Shown here: positions 21,285-31,615 of the stretch, one piece after another
Numbering within the stretch: position 1 is the first letter of the stretch
How the letters are laid out: each line of letters begins with the position of its first letter
Origin: Prorocentrum cordatum
Taxonomy: Eukaryota > Sar > Dinophyceae > Prorocentrales > Prorocentraceae
NCBI GenBank assembly: GCA_963575745.1
Contig: CAUYUJ010014335.1
Location: forward strand, 306,001-370,000
Direction: 5' to 3'
Length of the DNA: 64,000 bases
Made by a program: the position numbers and the translations under genes
Notes under the pieces: generated by a model
Database searches by the model: none
Seen by the model: only the letters and a program-made list of their open reading frames with translations
Told to the model about the DNA's origin: nothing

Positions 21285-22250
21285 TGTTCAGTGAACGTAG
21301 TTTAGGTCACGGGTGGGTCGCGGGCTCCACCTCCACCTGGAAGGAATCCAACAACAGCCCGCCGCAGGCGCCGAAAATTTTGATTTGTAAACTGAACGCG
21401 GTTTGGGTCGCGGGTGGGTCGCAGGTTCTCCATTTGGAACGGATGCAAAAGAAGCCCGCCGCAGGGGTCGAGGGGTGGGGTGGGTCGAGGGTGGGTCGCG
21501 GTGGGGTCGCGGTGGGGTCGCGGTGGGTCGCGGGTGGGTCGCGGGCGCGGGGTGGGTCGAAAATTTTGGGTGGGTCGGGGGTGGGTCGCGGGTGGGTCGC
21601 GGGTGGGTCGCGGTGGGTCGCGGGTGGGTCGCGGGCGCGGGGTGGGTCGCAGGTGGGTCGCAGGGTCTCCACCTGGAACGGATGCAAAGGATACCCGCCG
21701 CAGGCGCCGAAAATTTTGGTGGGTCGCGGTGGGCGGGTGGGTCGCGGGTGGGTCGGTGGGTCGCGGGTGGGTCGCGGGTGGGTCGCGGGTGGGTCGCGGG
21801 TGGGTCTCCGGGGGGTCGGGGGTGGACGGGTCGCGGTTGGGTCGCGGTGGGTCGCGGGGTAGGTCGCGGGCGCGGGGTGGGTCGCAGGTGGGTCGCAGGG
21901 TCTCCGCCTGGAGCGGATGCAAAGGATACCCGCCGCAGGCGCCGAAAATTTTGGGTGGGTCGCGGGGTGGGTCGCGGGGTGGGTCGCGGGTGGGTCGCGG
22001 TTGGTCGCGGGTGGGTCGCGGGTGGGTCGCGGGGTGGGTCGCGGCTGGGTCGCGGGTGGGTCGCCGCTGGGTCGCGGGTGGGTCGCCTCGGGGTGGACGG
22101 GTCGCGGGGTGGGTCGCTGGTGGGTCGCGGGTGGGTCGCAAGTGGGTTGCGGGTTTGGTCGCGGGTGGGTCGCGGGTGGGTCGCGGGTGGGTCGCGGGTG
22201 GGTCGCGGGGTGGGTCGCGGGGTGGGTCGCGGGGCGGGTCGCGAGTGGGA
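21285..22250. repeat. GGGTCGCGGGT minisatellite array with embedded unit
   Basis: About 1 kb of GGGTGGGTCGCG variants, 9-12 bases each. A different block, about 60 bases with GGAACGGATGCAAAGGATAC and CCGCCGCAGGCGCCGAAAAT, is embedded near 21335, 21430, 21665 and 21905. The array has no stop codon in several frames on both strands, giving overlapping open frames above 300 codons that are not genes. Confidence 0.95.
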
Positions 22251-22319
22251 CGACGACAACAACAAACAACAAACAACAACAACAAGACTCCGCATCGCGG
22301 AATTTCCTTTCAGCCACGC

Positions 22320-24400
22320 ACCCAGGGAAAGTGAATGACCGTTCGGTTCAGCCCCCTCACTTTGATAAGTTCCCTCGGGGGGCGTTCTGGCCCGCTGAAG
22401 CGCCGTCTATTGTTGCCAGGAGGGTCGTTTGGAATCACATTGGAATCCACGTGTGTGAGTTTCCAGGGCTGGCATCTCAAAAGCATTGACTTGAAAAGTC
22501 ATGTATGGTCCAATGCTTTTACCCCACCAGGGGCGTCCTTGAATATTGCTTCAGCGCCTCAGAGTGGCCTTCGGGGTGCGGGTCGTCTTGAGTAGACGTT
22601 TGGGCATGGGCGGGTTATGGTTCCATCTAGGCCGTCGTGGCCAGTTTTCAGTCTGCTGTCGGTCCTTGGACGTCTTGATATGTCTTGAAATCGTCTGGGC
22701 CCCCACCCTGAGAGTCCTGGGGAGCCCCCGACACCACGCATCGTACAATGAACGAGTCAGTGGCATACGCCGCACCGCCGACCCCGTCGGAGTCCTGGAT
22801 ACATCTCTCCTGGGAGGTGTTGCGGTAGAAGCATCTTGGCGCCCTGCGTGCACATGCCAAACACAAAGCCCACACCGTGCTCAACAGGGGCCCTGCTTAC
22901 GGAGCTGTGTTCGGACCCGCTCTTGGGGGCACGTTGGGAGTCCTGGGGGCCTCTGTGATCTGCTGTGGGGGAGGGCTCCTGGGGCATCTTGCAGTTCCCA
23001 CCTCTCGGGCTCCTCTCGGGAGTTCCCGTGGGGGTCTCTTGGGCAGTCCGTTTGCATCGTCCATGTGTTGGGGCCCCTCCGGGTCCGCTTTGGGAGCTTG
23101 ATGTGCTGTCTCGGGTCGATCTCGGGGGCTTGCTGCGCTGCCTCTTGACACCCTGGAGATCGAGAAGGCGAGTCTGATTCTCAATCGAAAGAGTACAGTG
23201 GAGGCCCATGCCAAGAAACACCCTGCTTCCCTCCAGGGTGCCCTGGTTTTCTTGGGTTCCGATGTTTCTCCTATGGAAAGCGTGACGTTCCCACACCAAG
23301 AATCCATGGACGTCATGGGGTCTCAGGCTTGGGTGTCTTGTGGAAGGTTTCTTGTGGACTGGCCTCCACTGTGATCGTCCGAGTCTCTTGCGGGGGGACC
23401 TTTGTGCGCTTCGTGCGGGACTCTTGTGCCTGCCCTTCGGCTGGGGCCGTTTTCGCGCGGGAGACTTGATTGAAGTCGTCTCGCAAGAAGCAGCGCATAC
23501 CGAAAATCACAAAGGGGGAGACGTCGATTGTCGGAACTCCATGCTAGCAGCGTGTCTGTGCGTACGTCGTGCACGCTGCTTTGACTGACTGACTGACTGA
23601 GTGAAGCCGTGCATCCTTCGCGGACTCGTGGGCACATTGAGCGAAACAAACTACAACGGAATGTACAACTGCACGAGCACAGGGGGAAGGGCAGGGAGGG
23701 AGGGGGGCGGAGAAGCATATCACAAAAGCTTGTAAACTGACATCGCCCTGTCTTGTCTCGGGCGGCCCCGGCGCCTGCGCAGGGCCCAATTCTAGGTGGC
23801 ATCGTCGGCGTCGCACACTAGTTGTTTAACTAGTGAGGCGTCGTTATGGGAAGAGATTTTCTGATATAGGTTTGCTTGCCGATCGCGTAGATTCGCGGAC
23901 AAAGGCTGGGAACCGGCGCTATCTAGCACAGTAGCATTCGAAGTTGTTTGGAAAAAAATGAAGGCGGCATCGTCACAGTGGCGTTTCCCCCAACCATCTT
24001 TGGCTTACGGATTTCCTTTTGCCTGTGAAGAGAATCGGTGTGCACCGGGCTTGGCCGGCCAACCCTCCTCGGGTGTCTTCGTGCGGGTGCGTTGGTTCTT
24101 TGCTCTTGGTTCTGCGTTGCCTTGCTCAGGTTCCTTGGGCTTGGTTTCTTGGTTGTTCCTTGGTCTTGGTTCCTTGGTCCTGGTTCTCGGTTCCGTCGTT
24201 CCTTGGTATTGCTTCCCTGGTGCCCTGGTCGTGGTTCTCAGGCTCCTTGGTCTCGGTCCCTTACTTCTTTGGACGTGGTTCTCTGCTGCCTTGCCACGCA
24301 GCGCCCAGGAATGCCAAGCAATACGCTGCAGAGTGCCAAGCAATGCCACGCACCGCGCCGAAGCAATAGGACATTTCGCCCTAATGGGTCGCGCCAGGTT
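22320..24400. other. no gene recognised
   Basis: Contains G-rich degenerate text (about 22900-23110, GGGGGCCTCT-like), a TGAC tetranucleotide run (about 23580-23602) and GGTTC/CTTGG-rich sequence (about 24090-24290, TTGGTTCC and TTGGTCCT variants). No motif supports a coding region. Confidence 0.5.
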
Positions 24401-24447
24401 CATCTGTAGGTCCCAGCGGACACACGCAGGCTTGCAACAGCCCCCCA

Positions 24448-24733
24448 GGATGAAGAGTTCGTCGATTTTGTCTCATGGAAGCGCGCCGCCGAGCCCCCCG
24501 ATGCGGAGACCACGAGCACCGCTGGCAGCGATTGCGCCAGCGACGCTGACTGCGGAGGCCATGGTGCCTCAACCGCGGACACCAGCGCTGCAGACGATCA
24601 GTCCGAGGCTGATGCCGACATCGACGTCACTGCGTGGCAGGGCGTGGGCAAGCTCATGTGGACCGCGCTGGGCAGCTTCGAGGACGAGGACGACGACCCA
24701 CTGCAGCGGCGGCTCCTCCAGCAGGCTCCGTGA
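24448..24733 (+). pseudogene. acidic open frame sharing the IDV-AW-GVG motif
   Basis: From about 24448 the frame reads QDEEFVDFVSWKRAAE, a Thr/Ser/Ala/Asp-rich middle, DIDVTAWQGVGKLMWTALG and SFEDEDDDPLQRRLLQQAP before TGA at 24731-24733. No ATG opens it. The motif is shared with 18985-19060. Function unknown; possibly a fragment of a host gene or a retroelement gag-like region. Confidence 0.35.
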
Positions 24734-26190
24734 GGGCCGTCCGCCACCTCCCGGCCTGCGAGGTCCATTCCGTATGTCAAGCGGGGAGGCGCGCTTCCGC
24801 GCTCATCCGCGGATTGCTCCTTGTCCGCGTGCGCTGCGCAGCAGCAGCGGGGAAACAGAGCCCGCCGCCGCTCCGTCGGGAAGTTGAGGCCCTTCTCGTC
24901 CGTCGGGATGCCACCCGGGCCCGACAGGTGGCGTTCACTAAACGGCCCTGGGCGTTTGTTAAACAGCCCTGCCCTGTTCGATTCCTTCTTTGGGCGCATT
25001 TACTAAGCGATGTTGCGTGTCGGGGTGGTTCTTATCGGCGTGGATGGTTTGTCCTCTAGTGGTTGCATGTAGTCATTGGCCAGCCCTCTTGGTGCCATTC
25101 TCCCCTGCGGGCCCCAGAGGGAGCCTCAGGATCCTAAGGCAGGTCAAGCAGCCCCTGCCCAAGACTGCGGCTCGGCAGGCTGCAGAAGACGACTCCGCAG
25201 GCTGCAGAGCCTTCCTATGGTGCCCTCATGGTGTCCGGGCGGGTGGGTGGCAAGACCTGTTATACAAATCAGGCTTTCCAGCGAGGATAGAAAGAGGGCC
25301 GAGGGAAGATGGCTGAGGAAGGACGGAGGAGTGAGGAGGGACAGAGGGAGGAATGGACAGGCCAGAGTTTCGTGGCGGGGGGGGCGAGAAAGCAGGAGAG
25401 AGAATTGAAGGTTCATGAAAGGGGGGAAGGATAAAGGAATATTAAAGCGCGAGGAGCGGGGGAGAACGAGGAGGGAGGAGAGAAGTGGGGGGAGGAGAGA
25501 ATAGGGAGGTGGGAGGCACGAGGAAGGCGAAGAGAGCGAGGAGCGAGGAGGGAGCAAGGAGGCCAGAGGCAGGGACGGAGGCCGGCGCGCTTTCTGGCCA
25601 GAATCCAGAGGGGAATCAGGCCGTTGCGACGAGGGCTCCCCGAAAGGCCCAAGAGGCACTCTTGAAGTCGGCAGGCGCAGAAGTGCGGAGACGATCAGGC
25701 GCTGGTCGGTCTACCGGCGGGGCGCGCGGAAATTATTTGGGGCTATCTGGAAAAGCGGAGAGCGGAGCAGAGGTCAAGACAAAACCTTTCATATTGCGCA
25801 GACATTCTATGGGCGTGCCAGCGGAGATGACGTGCGGGCTGCGTAGCAAGCGGCGGTTGGTCAGATCCAGAATGTGTAGAACAAGTATGTCTGAGAAGGT
25901 ACAGAGCGACAACGAAGTGGTAGACCCATGTGTACTTCGGGCTGCGACTCAGCGGTGACTGAAACGCGGACTGAAGGGGATGCCCTTGAACGGACACACG
26001 GTGAACAGGAAGGGTGAGCCCGGAGGCGGTGAACTTGGACAGGTGCGTAGGCGGTTGCCAGATAATTGGCAATTCCAGAAAGGTCAATCCTGGAGCCAAG
26101 AGTGACCAGATAGGCTTCCACACGTGAAGTCATTGGGCGGGTGGCCATGGGAGACACAATGAACATGTCCAAATCCCAAACCTACTGCTA
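24734..26190. other. no gene recognised
   Basis: Includes a GGGGAGGA-type purine-rich stretch (about 25290-25600). I see no domain and no convincing repeat boundary. Confidence 0.45.
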
Positions 26191-26292
26191 CTGAAAACTT
26201 CTCAGATGGCCAGGGGGAGTCTGAGAAGCTCGGCCGCCTTCTGACAAGCCCTCATCCTTCTCCTTTGCCCCCCTTCGCTCGCCGCTGGGAGG
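26190..26292. mobile_element. family IV element, right part only
   Basis: CTTCTCAGATGGCCAGGGGG, GAGAAGCTCGGCCGCCTTCTG and the end CCCCCTTCGCTCGCCGC match the other family IV copies; the left terminal repeat is not visible. Confidence 0.4.
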
Positions 26293-26982
26293 AGGAGACT
26301 TTTTCTTTGCCATGCCCCCCCCCCCCGACAGGACGTGGCGGCGGTTGCGGCGCCCGAGAGCCCCTTGCCCGAGCTGTGGCTGGACGGGGCCTCCGCGAGT
26401 TCCGCCTCGGGCTCTTCCGAGGAGGCCTTCGGGCGGAGCTCCTCCTCCTGCCCCCCCTCCGCCTCCCGCCTTTTGCTTCTGCTCCTCCTCCTCCTCCTCT
26501 TCCTCCTCCTCCTTCCTGTCCTCCATCACCATCAACATCAACAGCACCAACAACAACAAGAACAGCATCACCACCATCCTGCATCCTACACACTACGCCC
26601 TGCATCCTCTTCAAACTCACCCTACACATGACTCGACAACTTTTGTTTACCTATACGACCACCTTGCGGGTGATAAGGAGGTTGTGGGGGGTGGGGGGAG
26701 GGGGGTGGCTCATGACGACAACTGTGATGAACGTGGTGGTGATGGGCGATGATGGTGTGGATGACGTGGCGGATTTTTTGTTTGTTCCTTCGCTTGGGCG
26801 ATTTGTGTCGTTCGGTTTGCCGCTGCGCGACGCGGCACTCAGCCCACGACGTCCCAGTCGACGATGGGTGCATTGGCAGTGCTTGGTGCGTGCGTCCGGA
26901 CCTCTCCTATCCTGGCTTGGGAGTCACGCTGGCAGTGCCTGGCGTCGACGAGCACCCTCCGCCCAGCGTCGGTGGAGACGAC

Positions 26983-27155
26983 GAGCAACCATGATGAGCA
27001 ACCATGATGAGCAACCGGCGGGACAATGATGAGCAACCATGATGAGCAACCGGCGGGACAATGATGAGCAACCATGGTGAGCAACCGGCGCCTGCGGGAC
27101 CATGATGAGCAACCATGATGAGCGACCATGATGAGCAACCGGCGGGCAACCGACG
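26983..27155. repeat. ~14-bp minisatellite ACCATGATGAGCA
   Basis: ACCATGATGAGCA recurs about ten times, alternating with ACCGGCGGGACAATGATGAG variants. It is GAT/ATG-rich and creates repeated start and stop signals but no gene. Confidence 0.85.
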
Positions 27156-27489
27156 GGACAACGTGGGCTACCGCTTGACAAGGCCGGGGGGGCAGACGTT
27201 TGCGTTGGCGGACCCCTAGCGACAGCAGAGCGAAGTCCTCTCGCTGGCCCACGCAGCTTCGCCTCGCCCGCGCGCGCGGCACGAGCACGAACTCGAATCT
27301 CGATTTCCCGGCGGGGGGGTTCCGTTACACTGCGATCTCACCCCCGACCTCCGATAACCATGTATATGTATGCGTGTGCGTAGAACATATACATATGTAC
27401 ATGCATGACCGTTTACGCGCGTCGCAGGTCTATACTGGGGGGAGCATCGTCGATCGCCGTTTCCATCCGCAGCCCTTTTTCTAGCCTTA

Positions 27490-27578
27490 TGAGGCCTCGG
27501 GCGAGCCGACACCTTATCGCTTTGGTGGTCGGCCCGAGGCCTCAGCTGGCCCCCCAAACCTGAAGGTTTGCGGGGGCC
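27490..27578. other. two consecutive hairpins
   Basis: 27490-27544 pairs TGAGGCCTCGGGC with GGCCCGAGGCCTCA. 27548-27578 pairs GGCCCCCCAAACCT with AGGTTTGCGGGGGCC around GA. They lie 160 bases upstream of the retroelement frame starting at 27741. Confidence 0.7.
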
Positions 27579-27740
27579 GATTCTGGCCGCTTCGTCTCAG
27601 GCCTGGTCTGCCCCAGGTCTGGGCTGTCGCCATTCGCCCCTGGCGCTCCCGCGGCTGGGGCCCCGGCGGCCCTGCCTGGCGGTGCGGGGCGCGCAGGCGC
27701 GCGCAGCTGGCGACCGCGGCGCTGGGGCGGCGGCCGACTG

Positions 27741-28212
27741 ATGGCGGAGGATCCGACCGGCGACCTTTACACGCCGACGGGCAAGGACGGGCCCCTGGGG
27801 GAGGCGGCGCTCGCGGCGTTCGCCGCCGAGGAGGGGCCGCAAGAGCTGTTCGAAGGCAAGGCTTACCTCTCGACGGGCTAAGACGCGGAGGGCTCGGTTC
27901 AGTAGAGCTTCGTTTGGGTTGCGGAGCGGATCTCCGTCGGTGCGGAGGTGTTCGCTCGGCCGCGCTTCCTCTTCTCGGACGACCCTTACTGGGATTGGCG
28001 GGCGTCGAGCCCAGGCGAGCGCGGTGGTATCGTAACGCGCCCTCTGATCCACGCGCGCCTCCACTCGGAGTGCGAGGTCGCGGAGCCGCGCGGCTGCTTG
28101 GAGCTCATCCAAATTGCGGGCGCGCGGCCCGTGGGTGGCGACGAGCTCAGGGAGGCGACAGCCCGGGGGCGCCTTGGCCAGCCGACCAGTTCGGGCCGAG
28201 GGCGCCCGTGCG
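27741..28212 (+). pseudogene. 5' part of the methyltransferase-carrying retroelement
   Basis: From the ATG at 27741 one phase reads MAEDPTGDLYTPTGKDGPLG, then AALAAFAAEEGPQELFEG, a TAA (27879-27881), DAEGSVQ, a TAG (27903-27905), then SFVWVAERISVGAEVFARP, FLFSDDPYWDWRASSPGE and LECLELIQIAG-like text up to the insertion point. If the copia element and one GTGCG are removed the phase continues into GPPPAAAAKRRRAAAEASP (36410-36447). I therefore read it as the N-terminal gag-like part of the element that resumes at 36405. No named domain; two stops show decay. Confidence 0.5.
28208..28212. repeat. target-site duplication GTGCG (left)
   Basis: Identical to 36405-36409; the two copies bracket the copia element. 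Five-base duplications are normal for Ty1/copia integration. Confidence 0.75.
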
Positions 28213-28569
28213 CGCAAGTTCCAGAGTGCAAGCCTGAGCAGGTCATCCATATTACGTGATACATATGAGCCACCGTGTGTACAGGTCCTTGGGTGCGGGG
28301 CCCAAAGTGGTGTACCCTACGAGGCTCTGGTGTTGTCTTGGGCAAGTTCTAGGGGCACGGGTTCCGCGATGGGACCGTTGTAACATGCACGTGCGTGCGC
28401 GGCAATCTGTTTGCAGGTTTTATGTCACCGCTTGCCATTTCTGTCGAGCGAGCGCCCCCTCGCTTGTGCTCGCGGGCACGTGTTTTGATGGGGGCTCTGT
28501 GGGCAGAGCCCGACCGCGAGAAAGGAGAACAAGCTTGAGACGCTGTGCGTATTCCGCCAACGACTTGCA
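28213..28569 (+). repeat. 5' LTR (357 bp)
   Basis: Begins CGCAAGTTCCAGAGTGCAAG and ends CGCCAACGACTTGCA; GCAAGT and ACTTGC form the short terminal inverted repeat. It differs from the 3' LTR by substitutions, single-base indels and one 12-base difference near CCGACCGCGAG. Confidence 0.9.
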
Positions 28570-28588
28570 TGGTGGCAAGAGCTCGTGG
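28570..28588 (+). promoter_or_regulatory. putative tRNA primer-binding site
   Basis: TGGTGGCAAGAGCTCGTGG starts with TGG directly after the LTR, as expected for pairing with a tRNA 3' CCA end. It loosely resembles the initiator-Met type TGGTANCAGAGC; I cannot verify the tRNA. Confidence 0.5.
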
Positions 28589-28639
28589 TTGACGACGCGA
28601 AGATCCACGGAGGACCGCGATGAAGGAGGAGCATCGCGG

Positions 28640-29860
28640 CGACGGGGTGCCAGGCTGGGATGGAGATCCTAAGACCTGGCGGACGCATCGACGGAAGGCA
28701 CTCCAGTACCAGGAGGGCACGAAGAGCTAAGACAGGCACCTGCGTGGCCCGAGGCCCGAGGCGAGGCTCACGGGCAGAGCAGAGGTTGCAGTGGAGCGCT
28801 GTAAGTCAGGCTGGCTCCCGAGAGATGACGGGGTGGAGCTCCTCTCGGCGTGGCTGGAGCACCGCCGCTCGCGCCAGGCGGCCTCGGGCGTGGGACAGGA
28901 GCTGGGGGCGTTCTTGATAAAGACCAGGCGCAGGAAGCTCGAGCCCACGCAGCGGTGGACGGACAGATTCGAGACCGGGCACCAGTGCCTTCGACGCGCG
29001 CTGGCGCGTGCACTCGGCCACCCGACTCCGAGCCCCCCCATCGATATCGAGCTGGACCCCTAAACGTTGGAGATGGGTGGGAGTGGAGAATGGAGAGAAC
29101 GACGAGGGGCCGAGCTGGACGTGGGAGTACACCGACGGCCGAGGAGAAGAGGAGACAGGCTCGCGCACCTGGGGCGCCACCATTGACGATGACGCCGAGG
29201 AGGAGCTGGACGATATGCCAGAGGTCTCCCCGAGCATCGCGCGCGGTTGGCTGATGCTCGTGCGCGCGGCCATCCTGACCGCCACTGGTGGCTCGTTGGA
29301 GGCCGGCGCGATCCGCGACAAGTTCATCTCGACCTGGGAGGGCGACGACCTGGCAGAGCGAGACGGACGCGCCAGATACCCGAAGGCCTACGCGGCGCAG
29401 ATGGGAGATGATGACCGCGCCAGGCTCGACGAGGAGGACGTGGAGCAGGGCGCGGGCAGCATCGCAGCCGAGCAAGGGCACAGGGAGTTCGAAGAAGAAC
29501 CTGACATGGCCGAAGCCAATGATGAGGAGATCGGGTCGCACATGGCCGCCCAGCAGGAGGAGGCCGAGGCATTGGCTGCAATGCACGCGGCCCAGCGTGC
29601 CCTTCGCCAGGCTCGCGAAGCGCAGGCTGACTGCAGGCTGAGCCGCGGCATCCACCGCGGGGGCCGGCCAGGGAGTCAAGCGCATGGTGGTGGCCGAGGA
29701 GCCGGCGGAGGGTTCCCAGCGGGATCTCGTCGGCCGATGGGAAACCAGCATGGTGGCCGGGGGATGATTCAACCCCCGAACAAGGGATAGGAGAAGTTTC
29801 CGAGGTGTGGAGGTGGTCATTGGCTCCAGGATTGCCCTGGCCGCCACGATCCTCGCCTCG
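28640..29860 (+). pseudogene. copia Gag with incomplete zinc knuckle
   Basis: Gag packages element RNA. The N-terminal part reads GVPGWDGDPKTWRTHRRKAL, then a TAA stop (28728-28730), GPRPEARLTGRAEVAVERC and GWLPRDDGVELLSAWLEHRR. After a frameshift near 29055 the next phase gives PEVSPSIARGWLMLVRAAIL, an acidic helical stretch, QQEEAEALAAMHAAQRALRQ and a Gly/Arg-rich tail. A TAG (29788-29790) precedes the knuckle KFPRCGGGHWLQDC, which keeps the Cx4Hx4C part but lacks the first Cys. The layout (tryptophan-rich head, acidic helices, knuckle) matches copia Gag in dinoflagellates. Confidence 0.75.
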
Positions 29861-29868
29861 GCCCCAAG

Positions 29869-30697
29869 ATGAACAACGTGCCCGAGGCGAGCGCAAAGTT
29901 GGCCACCCGCACGGAGGAGCTGAAGTTCAACCTAGCGGCCGCCATGGTCGCCGAGCAGGAGTCTGGGGACTCACCGAGCGAGGCGATGTTCGCTGAGCAG
30001 GCCATCTTGGAGGGCAAGGGGATCGTCGACTTAGGCTGCGCGGACACCATGGGTGGTGAGCGTGCGCTCGACATCGCGGCCGGAGAAGCATGGCGACGCG
30101 AGGCTCCGTGACGCGAACCTCAGCTACCAGCCGGCGTGCAGCTTCGGGCACGGGGAGAAGGAGCGCGCCTACGGACAGGTGAAGTTCGGGATCACGGGCG
30201 CGGGCAACGAGGGGGACATCGCGATCAACGGGTCCGCGAAGGATGTCCCGATCCTCGTGTCGAAGAAGGTGCTCAAGAAGCTAGGGGCGGTCATTGACTG
30301 TGACACGGGTGTCGCAGTGTTCGTGAAGCTTGCCCCGAATATCCCCGTGCAGCTGGAGGGGTCGCCCGATGGCGGACACTACTACATGAGCCTGGTGGGC
30401 GACATCCTGGAGCACCGAGTGCAGGACCCCGTCAGGCTGCGTAGTTCCATGAAGATCAGCCAGCACGTCTCTGAGTGGGGCAGGCCGGATCCGGCCGCCG
30501 AGATGGGGGAGGTGCTGTTCGGATCCGACCAGTCCGAGGAAGATGGGGAATACTCACACCAACTTCCCTTCCCTCACGTCGCCAGCATTCCCGTGGGGTC
30601 GAGCGAGGGATTCCGAACAGTCCGAGACCCCGGGAGGCCGCAAGCAGATGCGGAGAGGGACCAGCGAGCCCAACGAGATCTCCAGCTTTTGGATTGA
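29869..30697 (+). pseudogene. copia aspartic protease (retropepsin-like)
   Basis: The first phase carries GIVDLGCADTMGG, the retropepsin-like active-site region (about 30020-30060), in which the usual D-S/T-G triplet is D-L-G. After a frameshift near 30060-30090 the next phase reads FGHGEKERAYGQVKFGITGA, VPILVSKKVLKKLGAVIDCD and VFVKLAPNIPVQLEGSPDGG. The hydrophobic LxxLGAVID strand is characteristic of this protease family. It would cleave the polyprotein; the frameshift, and perhaps the altered triplet, make it inactive. It ends at TGA 30695-30697. Confidence 0.75.
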
Positions 30698-31090
30698 TCG
30701 ACGCGGTGCAGCCTGCACCCCCAGAACCAACATATACTCGACCGCTGCCAGCGGATGGCAGCCAGATGTTCGGCGGCAGCTCCGTCGGAGGAGCGCTCCA
30801 GCTGGCCCGCGTCAGCGCCGCATGCAGGTGCAAGCCCGAGATGGGGAATGCCAGCTTCCAGCAGGGAGGTGCATCATCTCCGCATGGCGGAGGCGGTGGA
30901 GCTGTTCAGAGAGCTGGGTTCGCCCTTCAGCCCGGCCTAGTCGATGGACGAGCTGAGGCACACCATGAAGGAGGCCCTCTTCCCGAGGGACGAGAGCGCC
31001 TCCCAGAAAGCCCTGGAGGGGATCAGCACCATGGAGAAGCAGGAGCTGGTCTAGAAGGCAGAGGAGGTCGGAGCCCACCGCACGCCGAAC

Positions 31091-31615
31091 ATGACGAACG
31101 CAGCGATGAAGCTAGAGATCCGCAAGGCCGTGCTGATGAAGACGAAGCCCGAGCCGACGGACTTCATGGGTTTCGGCAAGCACGGGGCCCTGACGTGCCG
31201 GCAGGTCCGGATCCAGTGCCCGTCCTACGCCGAGTGGGCCCAGAAGGAGGCCAGCACCGACAGCAGCTGGGAGCTCACCCAGTGTGTCTCGTGGCTCAAC
31301 GAGATGAAGGTAGTCCAGGAGATGGCCAAGGGCCCGGTGGAAGCTCCAGTGGAGCCTACCAGGGCACGAGGGGGCGCGAGGTCATCTCGTCGGCGCACAA
31401 TGGACGTGATGATGGAGGACGAGCTCGGCGAGGAGACGTTGCGATCGGCCCACCAGGAGGAGCTGACAGCCAACCGCCAGGCACAGAAGGAGATGCTGGC
31501 GGCTCTGGGCCAGCTCAACCAGAGGCTGGAGCGCCTCGAGGCGCCGAGGGCTCCGAGTTCCGCGGACAGTTGTATCGCAGTGGAGCACAGTCAGAGTGGT
31601 CCGGCCGGGGTCTGA
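31091..31615 (+). CDS. accessory module with MGFGKHG motif
   Basis: An ATG-opened frame of 174 codons: MTNAAMKLEIRKAVLMKTKP, then DFMGFGKHGALTCRQVRIQC, SYAEWAQKEA and a Ser/Arg-rich linker leading to a helical EELTANRQAQKEMLAALGQ stretch. The pattern fGKHkG-Y-W resembles a small domain found in dinoflagellate copia polyproteins and in some exonuclease-related proteins. Its role is unknown; position between protease and integrase argues for a polyprotein piece rather than a separate gene. The preceding 30.7-31.09 kb is broken. Confidence 0.5.
   Translation: MTNAAMKLEIRKAVLMKTKPEPTDFMGFGKHGALTCRQVRIQCPSYAEWAQKEASTDSSWELTQCVSWLNEMKVVQEMAKGPVEAPVEPTRARGGARSSRRRTMDVMMEDELGEETLRSAHQEELTANRQAQKEMLAALGQLNQRLERLEAPRAPSSADSCIAVEHSQSGPAGV

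Noticed and set aside
21302-22334. Overlapping 300-codon frames rich in Arg-Pro-Thr or Gly-Ser-Arg-Val
   Set aside because: All phases of the GGGTCGC satellite are open; no unique sequence supports a protein.
27597-28250. 217-codon minus-strand frame opposite the retroelement N-terminus
   Set aside because: The plus strand has the more protein-like reading that continues across the copia insertion; the minus frame is Arg/Ala/Pro shadow in GC-rich DNA and runs into the LTR.
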